From assembly GCF_001672775.1 (NCBI RefSeq), contig NZ_LZKJ01000006.1, positions 1 through 35,891 of the forward strand: 35,891 nt of DNA, given 5' to 3'. Every line of letters begins with the position of its first letter. Position 1 is the first letter of the stretch. Source of the DNA: Mycobacterium kyorinense (GTDB taxonomy: Bacteria > Actinomycetota > Actinomycetes > Mycobacteriales > Mycobacteriaceae). This document shows, piece by piece, positions 7,871 to 18,611 of the stretch. Position numbers and translations under genes: made by a program. Under the pieces are notes generated by a model, which was given only the letters and a program-made list of their open reading frames with translations, was not told the origin of the DNA and searched no databases.

Positions 7871-8719
7871 ATGCGATTCGCGTTCAAAACATCACCGCAA
7901 CACACCACCTGGGCACAGATGCTGGCCGTCTGGAAGGCGGCCGACGATATCGACGTTTTCGAATCTGGGTGGACCTTCGACCACTTCTATCCGATCTTCA
8001 GCGATGCCACCGGCCCCTGTCTGGAGGGTTGGACGACGTTGACCGCGTTGGCTCAAGCCACGACGCGACTTCGCTTAGGCACTTTGGTCACCGGCATCCA
8101 CTACCGCCATCCCGCAGTACTGGCCAATATGGCGGCGGCGCTGGACATCATCTCCAACGGCCGGCTCGAGCTGGGCATCGGCGCGGGCTGGAATGAGGAG
8201 GAATCCGGCGCCTACGGCATTGAGTTGGGCAGCATCAAAGAGCGCTTCGACCGGTTCGAGGAAGCATGCCAGGTGCTGACCGGTCTGCTCAGCCAGGAGA
8301 CCACCGACTTCGACGGTCGCTACTACCAACTCAAAGATGCCCGCAACGAACCCAAGGGGCCGCAGCGGCCGCACCCGCCGATCTGCATCGGCGGCAGCGG
8401 CGAGAAGCGCACCCTGCGTATTACCGCGCGATACGCCCAGCACTGGAACTTCGTCGGTGGCACACCGGAGGAGTTCGCCCGCAAGCGCGACGTGCTGGCG
8501 GCCCACTGCGCAGATATCGGCCGCGACCCCAAAGAGATCATGCTGTCTGCGCACCTGTTCCTCGGTGACGACCGCAACTACGGGCAGGTCATCGAGAATG
8601 CGGCCGCGCTGGGCGCTGAAGGTCTCGACCTCGGCATCGTGTACATCGCCCCGCCACACGACCCGGCTGCGCTGGAATCGCTCGCCGAGGCGATCCGCGA
8701 ATCAGGACTGTGCGGCTAG
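7871..8719 (+). CDS. Luciferase-like, F420-dependent oxidoreductase (LLM class)
   Basis: This is a 282-residue protein with the TIM-barrel luciferase-like fold used by F420-dependent enzymes. It opens with MRFAFKTSPQHTTWAQML. It then has the family segments GWTTLTALAQATTRLRLGTLV, YRHPAVLANMAAALDIISNG, RLELGIGAGWNEEESGAYGI and PHPPICIGGSGEKRTLRITA. These cover the F420-phosphate-binding and substrate-pocket regions, so a coenzyme F420 hydride transfer is likely; the substrate is unknown. The ATG at 7871 is chosen because the conserved barrel begins there, although the AGGAGG at 7851-7856 lies a little far upstream (14 bases). In-frame codons before it encode low-complexity sequence. The gene is divergent from the PHP gene, with 108 bases between starts. 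Confidence 0.87.
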   Translation: MRFAFKTSPQHTTWAQMLAVWKAADDIDVFESGWTFDHFYPIFSDATGPCLEGWTTLTALAQATTRLRLGTLVTGIHYRHPAVLANMAAALDIISNGRLELGIGAGWNEEESGAYGIELGSIKERFDRFEEACQVLTGLLSQETTDFDGRYYQLKDARNEPKGPQRPHPPICIGGSGEKRTLRITARYAQHWNFVGGTPEEFARKRDVLAAHCADIGRDPKEIMLSAHLFLGDDRNYGQVIENAAALGAEGLDLGIVYIAPPHDPAALESLAEAIRESGLCG

Positions 8720-8748
8720 AACGCCCAACTGCCCGACGCGCCTCCTCA

Positions 8749-10185
8749 CTACGGGGTGACGGTAAATGTGGTGTCGTAAGTTTCCGGGTTGTACGGCATC
8801 CCTTTCGGGTTCGTGCAGATACTCACCCGCATGTGCACGACCCATTGGCCGTTCTCGTCGTCGATAAACTCGGTGATGGTCGGCCCATACGGTGAGCCCC
8901 ATGTGCTGGCACTGTCTTGGATTGGGCCCACGAGTTGTTCTGGTGCCGCGTCGAACAATCCCTCGGGGGTGCGCGCGACCACGCCCTCGACGGGCCCGTT
9001 GTCGGTGGCGCCCACCAACAGGTATCCGCCGTCGTTGGGAAGCGCCACGACCTGACTCTCCCGGTTGCCGTTCATGGCGCCGCTGAAAATTTTGTAGGGC
9101 TGCCTAGGCAGCAGCGCACCCCAGTCGTGGCTTTTCCCAACAGGCTCCGAGCGCCACATCGCGCGGTTGCCCTCTGGGGTATTCCCGACGACGATCATGC
9201 GCCCGCTCTGCGGGTCAAACACGCCGCTGGCCCGACATACACCTTCCAGAGTGAACAAGCGTTGGTCCGGATGGGCGAGATCTACCACGACCCTTTGCGG
9301 TACCGGTGAGTCCAGATCTGTTGTGCCGCCGCTGCTTTGGTACGGAACCAGGGTGAAGAACGCGTAAAGCTCGCCGTTGGGGCCCCTTGCGGTGCCGGTG
9401 GGAATGGGCCGTTCTAACGGATTTCCATTCGCATCCCGGCCAACTGGCAACGGGTTGTCACCGTCATGTATCCGCGGTATGTGCACGTGCGGAAAGCCCG
9501 GTCTGCCATCGGCGGTGACGCCATCGCCGCCCAACCGGATACCGGTGCCCGGGATCGTCACGCCCAAGTCATCGTGTTTCTGTTCAGCGGGAGTGTGCAC
9601 CGTGGCCGGCCCGTGGATCGTGGGGCCTGCTCCGCCCAGACTGCCCGGTGCGTCGGTGACCTGGCCTGGCAGACCTTTGATGGCGCTCCGCAGGTCGTCG
9701 GCGAGCCTGCGGTCTTGCGTGTCGTATTCGGCGAGCAACTTGGCCAACGCCACCGAGTTGGTCGCCGCCAGCTGCCGGAGTTGCATCGCACTGACCGGAC
9801 TCGATTCGAACAACCGCTGCAGTGGACTGCCGGGCCGCACCGTGACTGTTCCGTGAGGCGCCACCTGCCAGCCTTGTTGCTGGAGTTGCTCGAGGATCCG
9901 AAGAGTGCTGGCGCGCGTCACGGCGAGTTGGTCGCCTCCGCTTTGCAGAACTGATCGGAACCGCTGCAGCGTGTCAGCCAGTTGCTGATGCTGCGCCAAT
10001 GTGCGTTCGACACGCGCCGCGGCCGCCTCCGAGGCCGCTCCCTCCCAGCCGTCACGCAACTGCGTGAGCGCCTGCCGCCCGGCGCTGAGGTGTTCGCGCA
10101 CGGCTGCCACCGAGGCGCCTACCTGGCCCGCGGCCTGGGTCAGTCGATCGGGGTTTGATGCCTCAACATCGGGAATGTTGACCAT
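8749..10185 (-). CDS. Two-domain protein: WxG helical N-terminus plus propeller-like C-terminus (possible ESX substrate)
   Basis: This is a 478-residue protein. Residues 1-175 are predicted helical, with WEG at 47-49 in the turn position of a WxG hairpin (LTQLRDGWEGAASEAAAARV) and a long Gln-rich second helix. A Gly/Pro/His linker follows (about 180-245). The C-terminal 230 residues look beta-rich, with repeated phrases such as GPNGELYAFFTLVPYQ, GVFDPQSGRMIVVGNTPEG, VVALPNDGGYLLVGAT and WVVHMRVSICTNP. No signal peptide or membrane segment is seen. The N-terminus resembles helical domains of ESX-secreted mycobacterial proteins, so export by a type VII system is a reasonable inference. The C-terminal domain may bind or cleave a carbohydrate or protein, but no catalytic motif is recognised. 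The start ATG (10183-10185) has only a weak GAG-type ribosome binding site. Confidence 0.72.
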   Translation of the reverse strand: MVNIPDVEASNPDRLTQAAGQVGASVAAVREHLSAGRQALTQLRDGWEGAASEAAAARVERTLAQHQQLADTLQRFRSVLQSGGDQLAVTRASTLRILEQLQQQGWQVAPHGTVTVRPGSPLQRLFESSPVSAMQLRQLAATNSVALAKLLAEYDTQDRRLADDLRSAIKGLPGQVTDAPGSLGGAGPTIHGPATVHTPAEQKHDDLGVTIPGTGIRLGGDGVTADGRPGFPHVHIPRIHDGDNPLPVGRDANGNPLERPIPTGTARGPNGELYAFFTLVPYQSSGGTTDLDSPVPQRVVVDLAHPDQRLFTLEGVCRASGVFDPQSGRMIVVGNTPEGNRAMWRSEPVGKSHDWGALLPRQPYKIFSGAMNGNRESQVVALPNDGGYLLVGATDNGPVEGVVARTPEGLFDAAPEQLVGPIQDSASTWGSPYGPTITEFIDDENGQWVVHMRVSICTNPKGMPYNPETYDTTFTVTP

Positions 10186-10414
10186 GGGTCAGCTCATAGC
10201 ACGCGGATAGGCGGCAGGCTGGCCGGTTTCGGCCTGCGACGCCAGCGTCATAGTTGGCATCGTAACCGCGTTGCCGTGCCTGCCGGTTTGGTTGCGAAGC
10301 GTCACTCGGTTGGCGGCTGAGGATCCGGAACGTTTCGAACTCAGCGCGCTCAGATAACAAGCCGATCAATTTGAGCAAACGGAACTAGAGGGAATCGGTA
10401 GTGCGCGCCAACGC

Positions 10415-10555
10415 CTAAACGCCCAAGCGCAGCAGCTCTTCAGCGGTAATCAGGCGTTCATGCCGAGCTGGGAATTCGCGGCTTTTAACCGGATGCCGAA
10501 ACCATGACCAGGCGATTCGCCCCACCCGTGACCGGGGTAGTGGGTTGATGTGCAC
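10415..10555 (-). CDS. Small 46-residue basic protein, unknown function
   Basis: A 47-codon minus-strand frame starts at GTG 10553-10555 and ends with TAG at 10415-10417. It is preceded by AGGAGT with 7-base spacing (plus-strand positions 10563-10568), one of the best ribosome binding sites in the window. The protein starts MHINPLPRSRVGRIAWSWF and ends with RLITAEELLRLGV. It is rich in Arg, has two Trp in a possible amphipathic helix, and has no signal peptide. It lies 143 bases after the gltD stop, on the same strand. Unlike antisense shadows, its composition and start site look selected. I do not recognise the family. A palindrome at 10593-10605 is just upstream. Confidence 0.68.
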   Translation of the reverse strand: MHINPLPRSRVGRIAWSWFRHPVKSREFPARHERLITAEELLRLGV

Positions 10556-10592
10556 AGTGATCACTCCTGCAGTCGGTCAACTGGACCGTGGC

Positions 10593-10605
10593 CCACATTA
10601 TGTGG
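10593..10605. promoter_or_regulatory. Palindrome upstream of the 46-residue gene
   Basis: CCACATTATGTGG is an inverted repeat with 6-base arms (CCACAT/ATGTGG) around one base. It lies 38 bases before the small gene's start. On the minus strand its centre contains CATAAT, which could serve as a -10 box. This may be an operator or promoter; it is a single site with no known consensus behind it. Confidence 0.4.
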
Positions 10606-10698
10606 CACCCACATCGGGTTATTAGACACCTAACATCTGGCAAACAGCGTAAGACGCGCCGAGCAATTTATCAAATGTTGCAGGTGTGCCTAGAGTGA

Positions 10699-12165
10699 CT
10701 ACCGCTGCGGTGCGGCGGTGGGGGCGATCGGCGCAGGCAACGCAGTTCGGCCCATCAAGTAACGATCGACGGCTGCTGCCGCCGCGCGTCCCTCGGCGAT
10801 CGCCCAGACGATCAATGACTGGCCCCGCCCCATGTCGCCGGCAACGTAGACCCCGGGTACCGAAGTCTCGAAGTCCTTGCCACGCGCGACGTTACCGCGG
10901 TCAGTCAACTCCACGCCCAGATCGGTCAGCAGGCCGGGCTGCTCCGGGCCGACGAACCCCATCGCCAACAGCACCAGATCGGCTTCGATCTCAAAATCGC
11001 TGCCCTCGGTTTTGACGAACTTGCCGTCGGCCATGGTCACCTCGTGGACCTTCAGCGCGGTGACCTGACCGTCTCGGCCGACGAACTCCTCGGTGTTGAC
11101 CGAGAACATCCGCTCGCCGCCCTCTTCATGCGCCGATGAGATCCGGAACATCAGCTCGTACATCGGCCACGGCGTGGACTCGGCGCGGGTCTGCGGCGGG
11201 CGGGGCATGATCTCGAACTGGTGCACAGTCACCGCGCCCTGACGGTGCACGGTGCCCAGGCAGTCGGCTCCAGTGTCGCCGCCACCGATGATGATGACCT
11301 TCTTGCCCTTGGCGGTGATGGGCGGCTCGCCGTCGGGCCCGAGCACGTCGTCGCCCTCTTGGACGCGGTTGGCCCAGGGCAGAAACTCCATCGCCTGGTG
11401 AATACCGTCGAGTTCGCGGCCCGGGATGGGCAGATCGCGCGCGACAGTGGCGCCACCGGCCAGCACCACCGCATCGAAGTCGGCGCGCAGCTGCTCAGCA
11501 CTGATGTCGGCGCCGACGTTGACTCCCGCACGGAATTCGGTGCCCTCGGCGCTCATCTGCTCCAGTCGGCGATCCAGGTACCGCTTTTCCATCTTGAATT
11601 CGGGAATGCCGTAACGCAGTAGCCCGCCGATGCGGTCAGCGCGCTCGAAAACGGTGACGCTGTGTCCCGCCCGGGTCAACTGTTGGGCGGCGGCCAGCCC
11701 GGCCGGACCCGACCCGACCACCGCAACCGTCTTGCCGGTCAGCTGCTGCGGCGGTAGCGGAACCACCCAGCCTTCGTCGAAGGCGTTCTCGATGATGTCC
11801 AGCTCGATCTGCTTGATGGTCACCGGATCTTGGTTGATGCCCAGCACGCATGATGATTCACACGGCGCCGGGCAGAGCCGGCCGGTGAAGTCGGGGAAGT
11901 TGTTGGTGGCATGCAGGCGTTCGATCGCATCGCGCCAGCGGCCGGTGCGGACCAGGTCGTTCCACTCCGGGATCAGGTTGCCCAGCGGACAACCGTTGTG
12001 GCAGAAGGGAATGCCACAGTCCATGCAACGCGTGGCCTGCTCTTGCAGGGTCTCGTGTGGGAAGTCTTCGTAGACTTCCTTCCAGTCGCGCAGGCGCAGG
12101 TCCACCGGTCGCCGCTTCGGGGTCTCGCGGTGGGTGTACTTCAGAAAGCCCCTCGGATCAGCCAT
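10699..12165 (-). CDS. gltD: Glutamate synthase (NADPH) small subunit GltD
   Basis: This is a 488-residue protein that passes electrons from NADPH to the large subunit GltB for glutamate synthesis. The N-terminal [4Fe-4S] cysteines are visible in [17 protein letters not shown] (C47, C50, C55, C59) and [14 protein letters not shown] (C98, C102, C106). The FAD-binding Rossmann motif [15 protein letters not shown] is near 151 and the NADPH-binding motif [16 protein letters not shown] is near the middle. The late motif [19 protein letters not shown] closes the FAD site. The ATG at 12163-12165 overlaps the gltB stop by 8 bases, so the two subunits are translationally coupled. Length and order match other mycobacterial GltD. 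Confidence 0.97.
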   Translation of the reverse strand: MADPRGFLKYTHRETPKRRPVDLRLRDWKEVYEDFPHETLQEQATRCMDCGIPFCHNGCPLGNLIPEWNDLVRTGRWRDAIERLHATNNFPDFTGRLCPAPCESSCVLGINQDPVTIKQIELDIIENAFDEGWVVPLPPQQLTGKTVAVVGSGPAGLAAAQQLTRAGHSVTVFERADRIGGLLRYGIPEFKMEKRYLDRRLEQMSAEGTEFRAGVNVGADISAEQLRADFDAVVLAGGATVARDLPIPGRELDGIHQAMEFLPWANRVQEGDDVLGPDGEPPITAKGKKVIIIGGGDTGADCLGTVHRQGAVTVHQFEIMPRPPQTRAESTPWPMYELMFRISSAHEEGGERMFSVNTEEFVGRDGQVTALKVHEVTMADGKFVKTEGSDFEIEADLVLLAMGFVGPEQPGLLTDLGVELTDRGNVARGKDFETSVPGVYVAGDMGRGQSLIVWAIAEGRAAAAAVDRYLMGRTALPAPIAPTAAPQR

Positions 12166-15100
12166 GAGCTGCCGCCATCACTGCCTCGTCGACGTCGGTG
12201 CCGTCGCGTTCGGCTTCGGCGATCGCCTCCAGTACTCGCTTGTAGTCGCGGGGCATCACCTTGACGAAGCAGCGCTGCTCGCCTGCCCAGTCGCCGAGGA
12301 TGCGCTGGCCGACCGCGGAGTCGGTCGCGTCGACGTGCGCCTGGATGATGCCGTGCAGCCAGTCGAGATCCTCGTCGTCGAGGGCCTCCAACTCCACCAT
12401 CTCGGTGTTGAGGTGGGAGGGGAACACCGCGTCGGGGTCATACACATAAGCCACGCCGCCGGACATCCCGGCCGCGAAGTTGCGGCCGGTGCGGCCCAGG
12501 ATGACCACTTTGCCGCCGGTCATGTACTCGCAGCCATGATCGCCGACTCCCTCGACCACCGCGTAGGCGCCGGAGTTACGCACGGCGAATCGTTCGCCCA
12601 CCACACCGCGCAGAAACGCCTCGCCGCTGGTGGCGCCGAACAGGATGACGTTGCCGCCGATGATGTTGTCTTCGGCGGCATAGCCTTCCGGCGAATTGTC
12701 AGACGGCCGCACCACGATCCGTCCCCCGGACAGCCCCTTGCCGACATAGTCGTTGGCATCGCCGTAGACCCGCAGCGTGATGCCTTTGGGCACAAACGCA
12801 CCGAAGCTGTTGCCGGCCGAGCCGTCGAACGTGATGTCGATGGTGCCGTCCGGCAACCCCTGGCCGCCATAAGCTTTCGTCACTTCGTGGCCGAGCATGG
12901 TGCCCACCGTGCGGTTGACGTTGCTGATCGTCGTGGAGAAGCGAACGGGTGAACCAGAATCCAGTGCCTCGCGGCTCATCACGATCAACTGCTGGTCCAG
13001 CGCCTTGTCCAAACCGTGGTCCTGGCTGGAACTGCAGTACAGGTCCTGGTTCATAAACGCCGACTCCGGCTCGTGCAGCACCGGCGTCAGGTCGAGCTTG
13101 TGGGCCTTCCAGTGTGCCCGCGCCAGCGTGGTGTCCAGGGCGCCCACTTGGCCGACAGCCTCGTTGAGCGTGCGAAAGCCCAGCGCTGCCATGTATTCGC
13201 GGACTTCTTCGGCGATGAACAGGAAGAAGTTCTCGACGAATTCGGGCTTGCCGGTGAACCGCTGCCGCAGTACCGGGTTTTGGGTGGCCACGCCGACAGG
13301 GCAGGTGTCGAGGTGGCACACCCGCATCATGATGCAGCCGGACACCACCAGGGGGGCGGTGGCAAAACCGAACTCCTCGCCGCCAAGCAGCGCGGCGATC
13401 ATCACGTCGCGGCCGGTCTTGAGCTGACCGTCCACCTGGACGACGATGCGGTCACGTAACCCGTTGAGCAGCAACGTCTGCTGGGTTTCGGCCAACCCCA
13501 GCTCCCACGGCGCGCCGGCGTGCTTCATCGACGTCAGAGGAGTGGCGCCGGTGCCGCCGTCGTGCCCGGAGATCAACACCACATCGGCGTGCGCCTTCGA
13601 CACGCCGGCGGCGACTGTGCCGACTCCGTTCTCGGAGACCAGCTTGACGTGGATCCGCGCCGACGGGTTGGCGTTCTTGAGGTCGTGGATCAGTTGCGCC
13701 AGGTCCTCGATGGAGTAGATGTCGTGATGCGGCGGGGGTGAAATCAGCCCGACCCCGGGCGTGGAGTGGCGTACTTCGGCAATCCAGGGGTACACCTTGC
13801 CGCCCGGAAGCTGCCCGCCCTCACCGGGTTTCGCCCCTTGCGCCATCTTGATCTGAATGTCGCTGCAGTTCGTCAGGTAGTGCGAAGTGACGCCGAATCG
13901 CGCGGAGGCGACCTGTTTGATCGCACTGCGGCGCCAGTCACCGTTGGGGTCGCGGTCGAAGCGGCCGATGTGCTCGCCACCCTCGCCTGAATTCGACCGG
14001 CCGCCCAGCCGGTTCATGGCGACAGCCAGTGTCTCGTGCGCTTCGGCGGAGATGGATCCGTAACTCATTGCGCCCGTTGCGAACCGCTTGACAATCTCGG
14101 TGGCCGGTTCCACCTCGTCCAGCGGAACGGGCGGCCGGAATCCATCGCGGAATTTCAGCAGCCCGCGCAGGGACGCCATCCGCTCGCTCTGGTCGTCGAC
14201 CAGACGGGTGTATTCCTTGAAGATCTTGTACTGCCCGGTGCGGGTGGAGTGCTGCAGCTTGAAAACGGTGTCCGGGTTGAACAGGTGGTACTCGCCTTCA
14301 CGGCGCCACTGATATTCGCCGCCCACTTCGAGCTCGCGGTGCGCTCGTTCGTCGGGCCGGTCGAGGAACGCCAGCGCGTGGCGGGTGGCGACGTCCGCGG
14401 CGATGTCGTCGAGCGTGATGCCGCCGGTGGGGCAGGTCAGCCCGGTGAAGTATTCGTCGAGCAGGTCCTCGGAAACACCGACAGCCTGGAACAATTGCGC
14501 GCCGGTGTAGGACGCTAGCGTTGAGATGCCCATCTTGGACATCACTTTCAGGACGCCCTTGCCTGCGGCCTTGATGTAGTTCTGCAGCGCCTTCTCGAGC
14601 TCGATCCCGGTGATGGCACCGCGGTCGAGCATGTCCGCGATCGACTCGAATGCCATGTAGGGGTTGATCGCTGCGGCACCGAATCCGACCAGGGCGGCCA
14701 TGTGGTGCACCTCGCGGGCGTCGCCAGACTCCACTACCAGCCCGACCTTGGTGCGGGACCGCTCCCGCACCAGATGGTGATGCACCGCTGAGACCGCCAG
14801 CAGCGACGGGATCGGGGCCATTTCCTGGTCGGACTCGCGGTCGGACAAGATAATGATCCGCGCACCGTCGGCGATCGCCGCCGAGGTCTGCGACCGTACG
14901 TCGTCGAGCGCGGCCTTCAGACCCGCGCCGCCCTCGTTGACCGGGTACAGGCAGCGAATCACTGTGGACCGCAGGCCATGCCGCCGCCCATTGACCTCGA
15001 CGTCGGGATCGAGGTTGATCAGCTTGGCCAACTCGTGGTTGCGCAGGATGGGCTGGGACAACACGATCTGGCGGCAGGAGTCTTCGGTGGGGTTGAGCAG

Positions 15101-16750
15101 GTCACCCTCCGGCCCCAGGGCCCCGTGCAGGCTGGTCACCACCTCCTCGCGGATGGCGTCCAGCGGCGGGTTGGTCACCTGGGCGAACAGCTGCTGGAAG
15201 TAGTCGAACAGCATCCGCGGCCGCTCTGAGAGCACCGCGACCGGGGTGTCGGTGCCCATCGATCCGAGCGGCTCGGCGCCGGTGCGCACCATCGGGGCCA
15301 CCAGCAGGTTGAGCTCCTCGTAGGTGTAACCGAAAACCAGCTGCCGCAACACCACCCGGTGGTGCGGCATCTGCACGTAGTTGCCCTGCGGCAACTCCTC
15401 CAACGGGATCAGCCCCTTGTCGAGCCACTCCTGATACGGATGTTCGGCGGCCAGTTCTGCCTTGATCTCCTCGTCGGAGACGATGCGGCCCTGCGCGGTG
15501 TCGACCAGGAACATCCGGCCCGGCTGCAGCCGCATCCGGCGCACCACCGTCGACGGGTCGAGATCGAGCACACCGGCCTCTGAGGCCATCACGACCAGAC
15601 CTTCGTCGGTGACCCAGATTCGAGATGGCCGTAAGCCGTTGCGGTCGAGCACCGCGCCGATGATGGTCCCGTCGGTGAACGTCATCGACGCCGGGCCGTC
15701 CCACGGCTCCATCAGCGAGGAGTGGTAGGCGTAGAAGGCTCGTCGGGCCGGATCCATCGACTCGTGGCGCTCCCACGCCTCGGGGATCATCATCAGCACC
15801 GCGTGCGCCAAGCTGCGACCGCCCAGGTGTAGCAGTTCGAGCACCTCGTCGAAGCGGGCGGTGTCGGAGGCGCCGGGCGTGCAGATCGGGAACAACTTGT
15901 CGGCGCTGTCCAGGTCGCCCGGCTCCCCGAAGACGTCCGTGCGGATCAGCGCCTCTCTGGCGCGCATCCAGTTCTCGTTGCCGGTGACGGTGTTGATCTC
16001 TCCGTTGTGGGCGATACGCCGGAACGGATGGGCCAGCGGCCAGGACGGGAAAGTATTGGTGGAGAACCGCGAGTGCACGATGCCCAGCGCACTGGTCAGC
16101 CGATCGTCTTGCAGGTCGAGATAGAACGCCTTGAGCTGGGGCGTGGTCAGCATGCCCTTGTACACAAAGGTCTGGCCGGAAAGGCTTGCGAAATAAACCG
16201 TTTCGCGTCCAGGGCCGTCCTGCCCGGGGCCCTTGGTGCCAAGTTCGTGTTCGGCGCGCTTTCGGATCACGTAGGCGCGCCGCTCCAACTCCATCCCGGA
16301 GGCGCCCGCGACGAACAGCTGCCGGAAGGTGGGCATGGCGTCGCGGGACAGGGCGCCCAGCGAGGAATCGTCGGTAGGTACGTCGCGCCAGCCGAGCACC
16401 TTTAATCCCTCGGAGGCCACGATCTTCTCCACCGCGGCGCAGGCGGCCGCAGCGTCCTTGGACGACTGCGGCAAAAACGCGATACCGGTGGCGTAGCTGC
16501 CCGCGGCCGGCAATTCGAAGTCGACGATCGCACGCAGGAAGTCGTCGGGAACTTGAATCAGGATGCCCGCGCCGTCACCGCTGTGCGGTTCGGCACCCGC
16601 GGCACCGCGGTGCTCGAGATTGAGCAGCGCGGTGATCGCCTTTTCCACGATGTCGCGGCTGCGGCGGCCGTGCATGTCGACGACCATCGCCACCCCGCAC
16701 GAGTCGTGCTCGAAAGCGGGGTTGTACAGCCCGACGCGGTTGGGCGCCAT
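12158..16750 (-). CDS. gltB: Glutamate synthase (ferredoxin/NADPH) large subunit GltB
   Basis: This is a 1530-residue protein that makes glutamate from 2-oxoglutarate and glutamine. It begins [19 protein letters not shown]; Cys18 is the expected N-terminal nucleophile of the class II glutamine amidotransferase domain after removal of a short propeptide. The central domain and the FMN-binding synthase domain follow ([59 protein letters not shown]). The [3Fe-4S] cysteines are spaced CX5CX4C in [19 protein letters not shown], around residue 1140. The C-terminal domain is the Gly-rich beta-helix ([20 protein letters not shown]). I chose ATG 16750, since the upstream in-frame ATG at 16789 would add 13 residues not seen in relatives; a GGTCAGGT-type site precedes it. 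Length matches M. tuberculosis GltB (about 1527). Confidence 0.97.
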   Translation of the reverse strand: MAPNRVGLYNPAFEHDSCGVAMVVDMHGRRSRDIVEKAITALLNLEHRGAAGAEPHSGDGAGILIQVPDDFLRAIVDFELPAAGSYATGIAFLPQSSKDAAAACAAVEKIVASEGLKVLGWRDVPTDDSSLGALSRDAMPTFRQLFVAGASGMELERRAYVIRKRAEHELGTKGPGQDGPGRETVYFASLSGQTFVYKGMLTTPQLKAFYLDLQDDRLTSALGIVHSRFSTNTFPSWPLAHPFRRIAHNGEINTVTGNENWMRAREALIRTDVFGEPGDLDSADKLFPICTPGASDTARFDEVLELLHLGGRSLAHAVLMMIPEAWERHESMDPARRAFYAYHSSLMEPWDGPASMTFTDGTIIGAVLDRNGLRPSRIWVTDEGLVVMASEAGVLDLDPSTVVRRMRLQPGRMFLVDTAQGRIVSDEEIKAELAAEHPYQEWLDKGLIPLEELPQGNYVQMPHHRVVLRQLVFGYTYEELNLLVAPMVRTGAEPLGSMGTDTPVAVLSERPRMLFDYFQQLFAQVTNPPLDAIREEVVTSLHGALGPEGDLLNPTEDSCRQIVLSQPILRNHELAKLINLDPDVEVNGRRHGLRSTVIRCLYPVNEGGAGLKAALDDVRSQTSAAIADGARIIILSDRESDQEMAPIPSLLAVSAVHHHLVRERSRTKVGLVVESGDAREVHHMAALVGFGAAAINPYMAFESIADMLDRGAITGIELEKALQNYIKAAGKGVLKVMSKMGISTLASYTGAQLFQAVGVSEDLLDEYFTGLTCPTGGITLDDIAADVATRHALAFLDRPDERAHRELEVGGEYQWRREGEYHLFNPDTVFKLQHSTRTGQYKIFKEYTRLVDDQSERMASLRGLLKFRDGFRPPVPLDEVEPATEIVKRFATGAMSYGSISAEAHETLAVAMNRLGGRSNSGEGGEHIGRFDRDPNGDWRRSAIKQVASARFGVTSHYLTNCSDIQIKMAQGAKPGEGGQLPGGKVYPWIAEVRHSTPGVGLISPPPHHDIYSIEDLAQLIHDLKNANPSARIHVKLVSENGVGTVAAGVSKAHADVVLISGHDGGTGATPLTSMKHAGAPWELGLAETQQTLLLNGLRDRIVVQVDGQLKTGRDVMIAALLGGEEFGFATAPLVVSGCIMMRVCHLDTCPVGVATQNPVLRQRFTGKPEFVENFFLFIAEEVREYMAALGFRTLNEAVGQVGALDTTLARAHWKAHKLDLTPVLHEPESAFMNQDLYCSSSQDHGLDKALDQQLIVMSREALDSGSPVRFSTTISNVNRTVGTMLGHEVTKAYGGQGLPDGTIDITFDGSAGNSFGAFVPKGITLRVYGDANDYVGKGLSGGRIVVRPSDNSPEGYAAEDNIIGGNVILFGATSGEAFLRGVVGERFAVRNSGAYAVVEGVGDHGCEYMTGGKVVILGRTGRNFAAGMSGGVAYVYDPDAVFPSHLNTEMVELEALDDEDLDWLHGIIQAHVDATDSAVGQRILGDWAGEQRCFVKVMPRDYKRVLEAIAEAERDGTDVDEAVMAAAHG

Positions 16751-17427
16751 TCTTACCTGACCCTTCACCAAGAACTTTCTGCGCGGCATTCATGAGTAGC
16801 CCCGGCGGCGCGGCCCCTATGAAGGCGGCTGAGCCTGTCGGCCCTTGTCGATATCCGGCACGCCAAGCGGCGAAGACCCGGAGCAGGGGAATGCGTCCGT
16901 GCAGCGCTGAACGGTGGCCCTGTACCCAGTTCTCGACAAGTCGTAAAACGATATGACAAAAACCGCCTGACATGCCAACTTGATCAATAGTAACCCGTTG
17001 ATTGGCGGTGCCGATCCGACGAAACCGTCGGAGGTCTGTGAATTTGCCCGTTCTGGTTGCGCGCCTGGGTAATTGCCTGCGGTGACGTTGCGTTGAGCGA
17101 CTCGCAGCCGCGAATCGCGATACGGCGAATCCAGGCCGTTCGATTTGCTGTGATCACCGCTTGGCGGGATTTCCGCAGGATCTCATCGGCCCCGAGCCGA
17201 CCGGGGTGCAGTGATGGAACTCACCATAAGCCGTGGCAGCGGGCATTGATGCGGCATTCGCGGGGCTGGTGTGCAATAACCCGCGATCGTGGCCTGTGTA
17301 GGCCAAGTTTGCGCGACAACTTTGCGCGAGAGTGCAGATCGCCACCATGCTTCTCCGGTGCCTCGATAATCGATACTGGACTGGCGGCGCCTGTGACACC
17401 CACGGCCGGATGCCAGCTGAGGAGCCC
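16751..17427. other. Long divergent intergenic region between gltB and the MinD-like gene
   Basis: No convincing gene is seen in these 677 bases; the frames that are open look like shadows. It must hold the gltB promoter and the promoter of the plus-strand MinD-like gene. Small signals are a TTGATCAA palindrome (16980-16987), a 6-base-stem hairpin TGGCCTGTGTAGGCCA (17290-17305) and two copies of TTTGCGCGA 13 bases apart (17308 and 17321). On the minus strand, TTGTCA near 16960 could be a -35 element for gltB. I see no recognisable GlnR site or riboswitch. Confidence 0.5.
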
Positions 17428-18570
17428 ATGAACGAGCGCGACGACTTCCTGCGGGACCGATTGCGGCCTGCGCAGCCCGGCGCACCCTCGCGGCCTCAGC
17501 CGCGTCCGCAATCACCCGATCCGCGGCCGATGCCGCCGCAACCGTTCCACTCCCTCCGCCAACCGCGCCCACCGGCGGCACCGCCGCGCCCCGGACCACC
17601 CCCCGGCCCGCCGGGATCCGCCGGATGGCCCGACTTCGGGGTCGGGCCGCCGCCGCGCCCGTCGCCGCGACGTGCCCCGCCGGGCCGTGGCTGGCGGCGC
17701 ATGCTCTGGACGGCGACGTTCGGTCTGGTCAATCTGGGCCCGTCGGCGGCAGAACGGCAGGAAGCGGAATTCCAGGCCGTCATCAAATCCGTCCTGCACG
17801 GCAACTACAAGGTCGGCGTGCTCGGTAAAGGCGGCGTCGGAAAAACCACCGTCGCGGCCAGCGTCGGATCCATCTTTGCCGAACTGCGGCGCCAGGACCG
17901 CGTGGTGGCCATCGACGCCGACACCGCTTTTGGGCGTCTGGGCAGCCGGATCGATCCCCGGACCAGCGGTTCCTATTGGGAACTGACGGCCGACAAGAAT
18001 CTGCAATCGTTCGCCGATGTCAGCTCTCGCGTCGGCAGTAATTCGGCGGGTCTGTACGTGCTTGCCGGAGAGCCGCCGGCCGGTCCGCGGCGCGTCCTCG
18101 ATCCGGCGATCTACCGGGAAGCCACGTTGCGACTGGACCGTCATTTCACGATCTCGATCATCGACTGCGGGTCGACGATGGACGCGCCGGTGACCCAGGA
18201 GGCCCTCAGCGACCTGGACGCCCTGATCGTGGTGTCCTCGCCCTGGGCCGACGGGGCCTCTGCCGCCGCGCAGACCATGGAGTGGTTGTCTGCGCACGGC
18301 CGCACCGATCTGTTGCGGCGAAGCATCGTGGTACTCAACGATTCCGACGGCCACGCTGACAAACGGACGCGGTCGGTGTTGGCTCGCCAATTCCTCGACC
18401 GTGGTCAGATGGTGGTCGAGGTGCCCTTCGACCCCCACCTGCGTCCTGGCGGCGTCATCGACGTCACCAGCGAGATGGCTCCGGCGGCGCGACGTCGGTT
18501 TCTGCAGATCGCCGCGACGATTGCCCGGTTTTTCGCGTCAGAGCCGCCCGGCGGGCGGGAACGCCGCTAG
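17428..18570 (+). CDS. MinD/ParA-like ATPase with proline-rich N-terminus (EspI-like)
   Basis: This is a 380-residue protein. Residues about 14-85 are strongly proline-rich and basic. They are followed by a motif WRRMLWTATFGLVNLGPSAAE shared with the second MinD-like protein at 24989-25957. The deviant Walker A is GKGGVGKT (133-140), then VVAIDADTAFGRLG and the Walker B-like FTISIIDCGST. The C-terminal part has SIVVLNDSDGHADKRTRSV and VEVPFDPHLRPGGVIDV. It fits the SIMIBI P-loop family found next to ESX loci; in M. tuberculosis Rv3860 sits in this position after gltB. A role in positioning or regulating secretion is inferred from these neighbours only. ATG 17428 has GAGGAG directly upstream. 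An in-frame ATG at 17332 lacks such a site. Confidence 0.87.
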   Translation: MNERDDFLRDRLRPAQPGAPSRPQPRPQSPDPRPMPPQPFHSLRQPRPPAAPPRPGPPPGPPGSAGWPDFGVGPPPRPSPRRAPPGRGWRRMLWTATFGLVNLGPSAAERQEAEFQAVIKSVLHGNYKVGVLGKGGVGKTTVAASVGSIFAELRRQDRVVAIDADTAFGRLGSRIDPRTSGSYWELTADKNLQSFADVSSRVGSNSAGLYVLAGEPPAGPRRVLDPAIYREATLRLDRHFTISIIDCGSTMDAPVTQEALSDLDALIVVSSPWADGASAAAQTMEWLSAHGRTDLLRRSIVVLNDSDGHADKRTRSVLARQFLDRGQMVVEVPFDPHLRPGGVIDVTSEMAPAARRRFLQIAATIARFFASEPPGGRERR

Positions 18571-18595
18571 CGGTTGTCCTCAGAATGCCGCAGCA

Positions 18596-18611
18596 CGCCG
18601 ATGGGTCGGCG
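18596..18611. terminator. Hairpin between convergent genes
   Basis: CGCCGA-TGGG-TCGGCG is a perfect 6-base stem with a 4-base loop. It lies between the stop of the MinD-like gene (18570) and the stop of eccA2 (18641). No T-run follows on either strand, but mycobacterial terminators often lack one. It could serve both genes. Confidence 0.4.

Noticed and set aside
10163..10378. 71-residue minus-strand frame upstream of the WxG/propeller gene
   Set aside because: It overlaps that gene's start, lacks a ribosome binding site and has no recognisable features.
16800..17000. Riboswitch or GlnR site upstream of gltB
   Set aside because: I looked for GlnR half-sites with the expected spacing and for known riboswitch cores and found only weak partial matches.
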